From the NCBI GenBank assembly GCA_003278145.1, contig QCGV01000002.1:1-64000 (forward strand): a stretch of DNA of 64,000 nt. Direction: 5' to 3'. Below are positions 56,526-64,000 of the stretch, piece by piece (position 1 is the first letter of the stretch; every line of letters begins with the position of its first letter). Under the pieces are notes generated by a model that ran no database searches, was not told the origin of the DNA, and worked only from the letters and a program-made list of their open reading frames with translations. The translations under genes and the position numbers were made by a program. This DNA comes from OCS116 cluster bacterium AG-390-A19 (GTDB taxonomy: Bacteria > Pseudomonadota > Alphaproteobacteria > MED-G09).

Positions 56526-58040
56526 TCATAATAAAATTTTTTCATATTTAATACGTAAATTTTTCTTTTGTACTTTCCCCATGGCGTTGAGAGGTAACTC
56601 ATCAATCCAAATAAATAATTTTGGTATTTTATATTTGGCAATTTTTTCATTTAATATTTCAATAATTTCCTTATCAGGAATTTTGTAATCTTCGCTCTCT
56701 GAAACTAAAATTGCTATAGGAGACTCGCCCAAATCTGAATGCTTAACACCAATTATTGCACTCTCTCTTATTCCTTTAATAGTATTTAAAATTATTTCAA
56801 TTTCTTTTGGATAAACATTGTATCCCCCAGAGATAATCATATCACTTGATCTTCCAGATAAAGTTAGCCGTCCATTTTTATCAATCTGACCAATATCACC
56901 TGTTATAAAAAAACCATCCTCTGTAAATTCTTCCTTTGTTTTCTCTTCCATTCTCCAATAACCCCTAAAGACGTTAGGCCCTTTTACCTCAATTACACCT
57001 TTCTCATTATTAGATAAAATCTTTCCGTCTTTCATAGCTCTAATTGAAACTTTAGGAAGAGGAAAGCCAACTGTCCCCTCCAATCTATTTCCATGAAGAG
57101 GGTTAGAAGTGATCATTCCTGTCTCAGTCATTCCGTATCTTTCTAGAATCGAGTGATTTGTTTTTTCTTTAAATTCATTAAAAGTTTTTTCAGTTAATGG
57201 CGCGGATCCAGAAATAAATAAACGCATTTTGTTGTATGACTCATGCTTAAATTCCTCTTCATTAACCAATCTATTATAGTAAGTCGGAACACCCATCATA
57301 ACAGTTGACTTAGAGAGATTTCTTACAACATCTTCGATATTAAATTTTTCCAAAAATATTATTTTTGAGGCACTTAACAAAGCTGTATTTAAGGCAACAA
57401 ATAAGCCATGAACATGAAAAATCGGCAAGGCGTGTAATAAAACATCTTCACTAGTAAAACCCCATATTTCTCTCAAGGCTAGTGCATTAGATGATAGATT
57501 ACCGTGAGTAATCATAGCCCCTTTTGATTTACCAGTCGTACCAGATGTAAATAAAATTGCTGCAATATCTTGATCGCTACAATTCTCAAATATATTCAAA
57601 GGTTTTGTTGATAAAATTTCATTAAGCACAGGATCGTTCTCTTTTGTTCCAATCGCTATAAATGAAGGCACGTCTAATAGTGAACAAATATTTTCAATGA
57701 TATCTTTTGATTCTGGTCTACAAACAAATAACTTGGGTTCAATATTGTTTATAAAATATTCAACCTCGTTCTTCGTGTAAGATGTATTCAAAGGTGTATA
57801 TATTATTCCAGTTCTTAAACAACCTAAGTATAATCCAATCGCTGATAAGGATTTATCAATTTGACAAATCATTCTATCACCTTTTTTTAATCCCAAGTTA
57901 TTTAAGAATGAAGCAAAATGTGCTGACAGAATATCTAAATCCTTAAAAGATATTTTTTTATAATTTGGAATTTCTAAGCAAGTTCTGTCTAGGTCTGATT
58001 TAAAATTTTTATATAAAATTTCATATAAATTTTGATTCAT
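56526..58040 (-). CDS. AMP-dependent acyl-CoA synthetase (malonyl-CoA synthetase-like)
   Basis: AAILFTSGTTGKSKGAMITHGNLSSNA; GMTETGMITSNP; FITGDIGQIDKNGRLTLSGRSSDMIISGGYNVYPKEIE. Confidence 0.9.
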   Translation of the reverse strand: MNQNLYEILYKNFKSDLDRTCLEIPNYKKISFKDLDILSAHFASFLNNLGLKKGDRMICQIDKSLSAIGLYLGCLRTGIIYTPLNTSYTKNEVEYFINNIEPKLFVCRPESKDIIENICSLLDVPSFIAIGTKENDPVLNEILSTKPLNIFENCSDQDIAAILFTSGTTGKSKGAMITHGNLSSNALALREIWGFTSEDVLLHALPIFHVHGLFVALNTALLSASKIIFLEKFNIEDVVRNLSKSTVMMGVPTYYNRLVNEEEFKHESYNKMRLFISGSAPLTEKTFNEFKEKTNHSILERYGMTETGMITSNPLHGNRLEGTVGFPLPKVSIRAMKDGKILSNNEKGVIEVKGPNVFRGYWRMEEKTKEEFTEDGFFITGDIGQIDKNGRLTLSGRSSDMIISGGYNVYPKEIEIILNTIKGIRESAIIGVKHSDLGESPIAILVSESEDYKIPDKEIIEILNEKIAKYKIPKLFIWIDELPLNAMGKVQKKNLRIKYEKILL

Positions 58041-58055
58041 TGAAAAACCATATGA

Positions 58056-59750
58056 TTAGTTAATTGGGATAACTAAACCCTCTCTTCTTGGGTCAGCTGC
58101 TCCTATATATCCATTATCTTTTTTTAATGCGACATGAAGACCACTTCTTTTATTCTGAATTTTAATTGGATGACCTAAGGATTCTAATTCAGTTTCTAAA
58201 TTCTCAAGAACTGAATTTTTCTCTAATTCTGTATAATTACCTCTATTCATATAGTGAGGCAATTCAGTAACTTCAGATGGATCTAAACTCCAGTCAATAA
58301 GACCTAAAACTGATTTAGTTACATAATTAATTATACTTGTTCCTCCTGGAGATCCTGTAAGGGCAAATAAATTTTTATCCTTAAAAATAATTGTTGGTGT
58401 CATAGAAGACATTGGTCTTTTGTTTGGCTCAACCCTATTAGCTATCTTTCTACCATTTAGTTCAGGCAACATAGAAAAATCAGTTAGTTCATTATTAAGT
58501 ATAAAACCCCCCGCCATTAAATGACTCCCAAAAGGGCCCTCAACTGTCGAGGTCATAGAAACTGCATTACCATCTTTGTCAACTATGACAAAATGACTTG
58601 TTGAGGGTTTTGAAATATCAATATTTTTTTCAAATTCCTCTGCACCTTTAGGATAACCGTGTGTAATATTTTTAGTGTAGCTTTTTGAATTAATGATTTT
58701 TTTTCTTTCCTCTAAATAGGATTTATTTAGCAAGCCTTCAACTGGAACATCAATAAAGTCAGAGTCAGCCATATAATAAGCTCTATCAGCATAAGCGATT
58801 CTATTAACTTCGGAAAAGAGATGGATCATTTCAATAGAATTAGGTCCCATTGATTTAATATCAAAACTTTCAAAAATTTTAAGCATCATCAACATTGTCA
58901 ATCCGCCAGATGATGGGGGGCCCATGGCACAAACATTATATGATCTATATTTTCTACATAGAGGCTCTCTCCATACAATTTGATAATTTTTTAAATCTTC
59001 GAGGGACATTTTTGAGTTTTCATTATCATTCTTTAGTGAGTCAATAATTAGCCTTGCAGTTTCTCCTTTATAAAAATCATCAGAACCATATTTTGATAAT
59101 CTTTTCAGTGTTTTTGAGTACTCTATATTTTTTAATGTATAACCAACCGGAACAGGTTTCTTTATACCTTCAGGACTCTCAATAAAATAAAAGGAGGCTG
59201 CCGGCTCTATTTCTTTAAGAGGTTTGAGATAACCTAAAATTGAATTTAACGCTGGTGAGACAGAAAAACCATTTTCAGCTAAATTAATTGCATATTCAAA
59301 AAGATCTTCCCATGGCAATTTACCAAATTTTTTATGCGTCTCCTCTAGAAGTTTTATAATACCTGGAACACCCACTGACTGAGATCCAACAACGGCATCG
59401 GGATAAAATCTTTTTTTATCACCATTCTTATCTAAAAATAAATTCTCATTTACTTTCGATGGAGCTTTCTCTCTACCATCTATCGAATATAACTTTGATG
59501 TACTCTCGTCCCAATAAAGCATAAAAGCACCTCCACCAATTCCAGTAGCCTGAGGTTCAGTAAGAGTAAGAACTAATTGAACTGCGACCGAAGCGTCAAT
59601 TGCATTTCCACCTTTATCAATAATATCTTTTGCTGCTTTAGATGCATGGGGATTTGATGTTGCTATTATTCCCTTAGATGGGGAAGTACTCTCTGCATAA
59701 ATAGATGAAAGAGAGGTTAAGTATAGAATTATAAAAACAAAAAATTTCAT
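58056..59750 (-). CDS. ggt: Gamma-glutamyltransferase
   Basis: Signal peptide; GIIATSNPHASKAAKDIIDKGGNAIDASVAVQLVL; STSHFVIVDKDGNAVSMTSTV nucleophile Thr; GSPGGTSIINYV. Confidence 0.94.
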   Translation of the reverse strand: MKFFVFIILYLTSLSSIYAESTSPSKGIIATSNPHASKAAKDIIDKGGNAIDASVAVQLVLTLTEPQATGIGGGAFMLYWDESTSKLYSIDGREKAPSKVNENLFLDKNGDKKRFYPDAVVGSQSVGVPGIIKLLEETHKKFGKLPWEDLFEYAINLAENGFSVSPALNSILGYLKPLKEIEPAASFYFIESPEGIKKPVPVGYTLKNIEYSKTLKRLSKYGSDDFYKGETARLIIDSLKNDNENSKMSLEDLKNYQIVWREPLCRKYRSYNVCAMGPPSSGGLTMLMMLKIFESFDIKSMGPNSIEMIHLFSEVNRIAYADRAYYMADSDFIDVPVEGLLNKSYLEERKKIINSKSYTKNITHGYPKGAEEFEKNIDISKPSTSHFVIVDKDGNAVSMTSTVEGPFGSHLMAGGFILNNELTDFSMLPELNGRKIANRVEPNKRPMSSMTPTIIFKDKNLFALTGSPGGTSIINYVTKSVLGLIDWSLDPSEVTELPHYMNRGNYTELEKNSVLENLETELESLGHPIKIQNKRSGLHVALKKDNGYIGAADPRREGLVIPIN

Positions 59751-59816
59751 AAAATCTCCAAAGCAATTAATTTTTCATACTATACAATTTTATAAGCTTT
59801 GTTTAGTTTCCTTATA

Positions 59817-60821
59817 ATGATTAGTACAGGAAAAAAAAATCTAATTACAGATGTTGATGGTGTTCTAGTTGGAAACTCTCATGATGAGAAAGTTTTTACT
59901 GGATGCACAGTTATTACTCCTATTGAAGGTAGTATTGCATCAGCAGATGTTAGAGGGGGTGCTCCTGGTACAAGAGAAGTTGGGGCATTAAACCCATACA
60001 ATTTAGTTGATACTGTTGACTCAATCGTACTTTCAGGCGGATCAACATGGGGGCTAGAGGCTGCAAGCAGTGTAGGAAATTATATTGGTTCACAAGGAAG
60101 AGGTTATAAACCATCTGAAAAGTCAAAACATGTTCCCATGATACCAGGCGCAATTCTTTATGACCTTGCAAATGGCGGTGATAAAGAGTGGAAAGATAAT
60201 CCTCCTTATTATGACCTAGGACAAGAAGCTGCAAAAAACTTATCTGAAGATATTATTCTTGGTAATAGCGGCGCTGGTTATGGTGCAATGGCTGGTTCAC
60301 TTAAGGGCGGGCTTGGAAGCGCATCATATATTACAGAGGAAGGATTACAGGTTGGAGGCTTGTTTGCTGTAAATAGTTATGGTTCAGTTGTTAATGATGA
60401 AACTGGTCAATTTTGGGCTGCAACCGATGAGTGTAATAAAGAGTTTGGAGCAAAAGGTCCCCCTAATAAAGCTTCATTAAATATTCTTGGTGGAACTTCA
60501 ACAGCTAGATCTATGCCTAAGCAGAATACAACAATAGGCATTATTGCTACCAATGCAAAACTGGACTCAAAAGGTGCAAAAAGAATAGCTATTATGTCTC
60601 ACTCAGGAATGTCACGTGCAATTAGACCAATTCATTCTCCTGTTGACGGTGATGTAATATTTGTATTAAGCACTGGTACATTGAGAAAAGAATTAACCCT
60701 GAATGATATAAATATAATTGGAGAGTTAGGAGCTAGAGTATGCTCAAGGTCTATAGCAAGAGGAGTTTACGAAGCAAAAAGCTTAGGGGATATGACCTCT
60801 TGGAAAGAAAAATATGATTAA
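59817..60821 (+). CDS. P1 family peptidase (DmpA/S58-like)
   Basis: ITDVDGVLVGNSHDEKVFTGCTVI; DVRGGAPGTREVGALNP; GNSGAGYGAMAGSLKGGLG; MISTGKK start at 59817 possible (ORF track 59799). Confidence 0.88.
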   Translation: MISTGKKNLITDVDGVLVGNSHDEKVFTGCTVITPIEGSIASADVRGGAPGTREVGALNPYNLVDTVDSIVLSGGSTWGLEAASSVGNYIGSQGRGYKPSEKSKHVPMIPGAILYDLANGGDKEWKDNPPYYDLGQEAAKNLSEDIILGNSGAGYGAMAGSLKGGLGSASYITEEGLQVGGLFAVNSYGSVVNDETGQFWAATDECNKEFGAKGPPNKASLNILGGTSTARSMPKQNTTIGIIATNAKLDSKGAKRIAIMSHSGMSRAIRPIHSPVDGDVIFVLSTGTLRKELTLNDINIIGELGARVCSRSIARGVYEAKSLGDMTSWKEKYD

Positions 60822-60859
60822 TTCTTTCTTTCCAATTTTTAGTTTATAATATTTGTATT

Positions 60860-60936
60860 GCGCCGGTAGCTCAGCTGGATAGAGTACTTGACTACGAATC
60901 AAGGGGTCGGGAGTTCGAATCTTCCCCGGCGCGCCA
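60860..60936 (+). tRNA. tRNA-Arg (anticodon ACG)
   Basis: GCGCCGG...CCGGCGC acceptor, anticodon loop CTACGAA, GAGTTCGAATC T-arm, encoded CCA. Confidence 0.95.
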
Positions 60937-60959
60937 TTTAAAATATTATAAAGGTAAAT

Positions 60960-61880
60960 ATGGATTATTTAATTTTAATACTATTAATTACTTTGCTAGT
61001 TGTAATGGCCTTAATATTTTTTAATATTAATAAACAAAACAAACGAACAAACGATAATAAGAATATTTTTATAGACTTTGAAAAAAATCAAGAAACTCAA
61101 AGTGAAACGCTTAATAGACAAGAAAAAGCATTATCAGATTTAAGAATTTCTATTGAAAACTTTCAAGAACCAATTCAGAAATTACGTAACTACTTGTCTG
61201 GTGGAACTAAAGCAGGACAGTTTGGTGAATGGTCATTAAAGGCTATCATACAAGATATTTTTCCTGAAAACAGATACAGAGAAAATGAAGAGATAATTGA
61301 AGGCAGCGGCAAAAGAGTTGAATTTGTAATTATCCTTCCAGGAGGATTACTACAGCCAATTGATGCTAAATTTCCATCTGGTCTATATGACAATTATATA
61401 GAAGCCTCATCAAAAAGTGATAAAGAAAAGGTAAAATCATCAAAAAAAGATATTGAAAGGCACGTTAAGAGCGATGCCGAAGATATAAAAACAAAATATT
61501 TACTAACCGGTAAAACTTCAGATCTTGGAATTATGTATATCCCCAGTGAGGCTCTTATTCAATTGATCGATACATTAGATATAAGAGAAGAATTATTCAG
61601 AGATTACAGAGTATTAATTCTAGGTCCAAATTCACTTGCAGCTTACCTTCTGAGTATTTCTATGAATTATAGAGTTGAGTCATTTAATGAAAGAGCCTCT
61701 GAAATTATGAATGAATTTGGAAAGCTTAAAAAAGAGTTTGAAAAATTTAGCAATTCAACAAATGAATTAAGAAAAAAAGCAGAGGAAATTCTAAATAAGA
61801 TTGATGAATATGGAACTAGAGAAAGACAAATGTCAAAAGCTATTGATAATATGGAAAATATCAATAAGGAAAAAAGATGA
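60960..61880 (+). CDS. rmuC: DNA recombination protein RmuC
   Basis: YLSGGTKAGQFGEWSLKAIIQDIFP; QPIDAKFPSGLYDNYIEA; LGIMYIPSEALIQLI; LILGPNSLAAYLLSI. Confidence 0.9.
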   Translation: MDYLILILLITLLVVMALIFFNINKQNKRTNDNKNIFIDFEKNQETQSETLNRQEKALSDLRISIENFQEPIQKLRNYLSGGTKAGQFGEWSLKAIIQDIFPENRYRENEEIIEGSGKRVEFVIILPGGLLQPIDAKFPSGLYDNYIEASSKSDKEKVKSSKKDIERHVKSDAEDIKTKYLLTGKTSDLGIMYIPSEALIQLIDTLDIREELFRDYRVLILGPNSLAAYLLSISMNYRVESFNERASEIMNEFGKLKKEFEKFSNSTNELRKKAEEILNKIDEYGTRERQMSKAIDNMENINKEKR

Positions 61881-61958
61881 TATATTTGATCACTTAATTT
61901 GACTTAACAATATGTTGGTTTTATAAACCCTGTAAGTTTAAATTATAAAGGTTAAATT

Positions 61959-62093
61959 ATGAAAAGAACATTCCAGCCTAGTAACTTAGTTAGAAAAAGA
62001 CGTCATGGTTTTCGTTCAAGATTACAAACTGTAGGTGGCAGAAATGTCTTATCTAACAGAAGAGCTAAAGGTAGAAAGTCTCTATCTGCTTAA
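61959..62093 (+). CDS. rpmH: 50S ribosomal protein L34
   Basis: [44 protein letters not shown], 44 aa; absent from the ORF track because of its length. Confidence 0.98.
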   Translation: MKRTFQPSNLVRKRRHGFRSRLQTVGGRNVLSNRRAKGRKSLSA

Positions 62094-62100
62094 ATATTTT

Positions 62101-62469
62101 ATGAAATCTGAACAAGATGAAAGTGGCTCTAAAGAACTAGGGTTTATTTTAGGTAAAATTACTAAACGTTCAGATTATGTAAAGGCCTCAAAAGGACAAT
62201 ACATAAAAACCTCAGCCCTGTTTCTTCAAAAAGTCAAAAGAGATGATAAAAAAAATCCAAGATATGGTGTTACAGCTTCAAAAAAAATTGGTAATGCTGT
62301 CGAGAGGAATAAAGCTAAAAGAAGAATAAGGCATGCGATTAAAGAAGTTCTTCCAAAGTATGGAAAAAGTGGTTACGACTATGTAGTAATAGCTACAATT
62401 AAAACAAATAAAGTTTCTTGGAATACTGTTCTAAATGATTTAGAGAAAGCTTTTAGGGAGATTAAGTAA
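62101..62469 (+). CDS. rnpA: Ribonuclease P protein component
   Basis: YGVTASKKIGNAVERNKAKRRIRHAIKEVLP; ATG at 62101 preferred over 62035, which lies inside rpmH. Confidence 0.93.
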   Translation: MKSEQDESGSKELGFILGKITKRSDYVKASKGQYIKTSALFLQKVKRDDKKNPRYGVTASKKIGNAVERNKAKRRIRHAIKEVLPKYGKSGYDYVVIATIKTNKVSWNTVLNDLEKAFREIK

Positions 62470-64000
62470 TGAATGATTCATCGAGGTATATAATGGCAAT
62501 AGTTATAGCCATGATTATTCTCTTTACCTGGCAAATTTTATTTCCTGTCGAACAACCAAACTATCAACAAGAGAATGGTCAAGAAACATTATTAGATGAC
62601 CCATCTATACCAGAGGTTAGTAATATAATTCCTGTTAAAGCAGTTAGTTGTGAGTCTGAAAAGATAATTATCGATAACGATAGACTAGAAGGGTCAATTG
62701 ATCTTTGTGGAGCTCAAATTAATGAAATTTACTTAAAAAAATTTAATACTACTGCAAGCATTGATAGCGATTATGTTCAATTATTTAAGAAGGATTCATA
62801 TTGGGTTGAGTCAGGTTGGTTGGCACCAAGAGGAGCAAATTTTTTATTACCCGATGAAAATACTCTTTGGAAACTAGAATCACAAAATAGTATACTTTCA
62901 CCAAATACACCCGTGGTTATTTCATGGGAAAATGGTGATGGGTTAAAATTTATTCAAAGATTTTCTATAGATGAAAATTATCTTTTTACTTTTACCCAAG
63001 AAGTTGAAAATAATACTCTTGGACTTATAACACTATTTCCCTTTAATAAATTGTCTAGGAAAGATTTGCCAACAAGCCAAACACTTGGTCTTCTTCATGA
63101 AGGTCCTGCTGGATGGTTTGACGAAAAATTAGATGAGCAAGATTATGATGATATTTATGAGAAAGATTTTCGAAAAGAATTTAAAAATGGCTGGATAGGA
63201 ATTAGAGATAAATATTGGGCAACAGCAATAAGTTCACTTGATGAAGGTGAAAAAAAAGCTCACTTTAAAGTATCAAAACAAAATCAAGGCGATATTTATA
63301 GAATTGGGTACACTGGTGAGGCTACAAGCGCTTCTCCAGGTTCAACTTTGTCATCCGATGGCTTAATATTCATTGGAGCTAAAGAAGTTGATATAATTCA
63401 GGATTATTCAGGTAAAAAAGGTCTCTCAAAATTTGATCTAATTATTGACTGGGGATGGTTTTATTTTATCTCCAAACCCTTATTTTATATTCTAGATTTC
63501 TTATACATATATACAGGAAATTTTGGAGTAGCTATTCTCCTTTTAACCGTTCTCATAAAGCTTGTTTTCTTCCCTGTCGTCAATAGATCTTATGTCCAAA
63601 TGGCTAAAATGAGGAAAGTTCAACCAGAAATACAAAAAATGAAAGAACTTTATGGTGATGATCGCCAAAAAATGGCTCAAGAAATGCAAACCCTATATAA
63701 AAAAGAAGAATTAAAACCTCTGTCAGGTTGTTTGCCTGTATTCATTCAAATACCAGTATTCTTTGCGCTATATAATGTTTTACTTGTAACAATTGAAATG
63801 AGACATGCACCCTTCTTTGGATGGATTAGAGATTTATCTGCGCCTGACCCATTATCGGTATTTAATTTATTTGGAATAATTGATTGGACCCCACCTCAAA
63901 TTTTAATGATTGGAATATTTCACTTATTATTTGGACTTACCTTTTTACTTCAAACAAAACTGAATCCAGCTCCTACAGATCAGATTCAAAAAACACTTTT
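62469..64000 (+). CDS. yidC: Membrane protein insertase YidC, truncated by the window end
   Basis: ATG at 62469 overlapping the rnpA stop; MNDSSRYIMAIVIAMIILFTWQILFPVEQP; later FPVVNRSYVQMAKMRKVQPEIQKMKELYGDDRQKMAQEMQTLYKKEELKPLSGCLPVFIQIPVFFALYNVL. Confidence 0.96.
   Translation, partial: MNDSSRYIMAIVIAMIILFTWQILFPVEQPNYQQENGQETLLDDPSIPEVSNIIPVKAVSCESEKIIIDNDRLEGSIDLCGAQINEIYLKKFNTTASIDSDYVQLFKKDSYWVESGWLAPRGANFLLPDENTLWKLESQNSILSPNTPVVISWENGDGLKFIQRFSIDENYLFTFTQEVENNTLGLITLFPFNKLSRKDLPTSQTLGLLHEGPAGWFDEKLDEQDYDDIYEKDFRKEFKNGWIGIRDKYWATAISSLDEGEKKAHFKVSKQNQGDIYRIGYTGEATSASPGSTLSSDGLIFIGAKEVDIIQDYSGKKGLSKFDLIIDWGWFYFISKPLFYILDFLYIYTGNFGVAILLLTVLIKLVFFPVVNRSYVQMAKMRKVQPEIQKMKELYGDDRQKMAQEMQTLYKKEELKPLSGCLPVFIQIPVFFALYNVLLVTIEMRHAPFFGWIRDLSAPDPLSVFNLFGIIDWTPPQILMIGIFHLLFGLTFLLQTKLNPAPTDQIQKTL

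Noticed and set aside
62035-62100. Upstream start of rnpA overlapping rpmH
   Set aside because: Extension translates rpmH in another frame; ATG at 62101 gives a normal RnpA. Out-of-frame rpmH/rnpA overlap is known in Thermus but nothing here supports it.
1-64000. CRISPR arrays, toxin-antitoxin, restriction-modification or phage-defence systems
   Set aside because: No regularly spaced repeats and no recognisable defence-gene motifs in the translations.

Overview
64 kb of an AT-rich alphaproteobacterial chromosome. The assignment rests on a GcrA homologue and on the phoR-pst-phoU-phoB gene order. No rRNA, CRISPR array, transposase or prophage module was seen. Left third: partial dcd-like gene, trkH, argF/argD, an ABC permease, gcrA, a full phosphate locus (phoR / porin-pstS-pstC-pstA-pstB-phoU-phoB), sixA, an arsC-aquaporin-ppk2-ppx gene string, a LysR regulator, a small PAN-like secreted protein, and panB-panC-panD. 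Middle: an accessory catabolic/uptake region with four large TonB-dependent receptors, three Rieske oxygenases, SDR, SnoaL-like, cupin, VOC, MFS, amidohydrolase and a three-gene secreted-protein cluster. Right: 2-oxoacid:ferredoxin oxidoreductase (fused gamma-alpha plus beta) with a GltD-like partner, an acyl-CoA synthetase, ggt, a P1 peptidase, tRNA-Ala(TGC), tRNA-Arg(ACG), rmuC, and rpmH-rnpA-yidC (yidC cut by the window edge). Most interesting signals: (1) two Pho-box-like elements of the same geometry at similar distances from their start codons, one before porin-pstSCAB-phoU-phoB and one before arsC-aqp-ppk2-ppx, suggesting one phosphate/arsenate/polyphosphate regulon; (2) a 14-bp perfect stem presenting a 22-nt almost all-pyrimidine loop with an anti-Shine-Dalgarno core, a candidate regulatory RNA; (3) three Rieske oxygenases that all carry Glu instead of Asp at the bridging position; (4) a family of internally duplicated secreted paralogues. 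All product names are from reading the translations; no database search was run.
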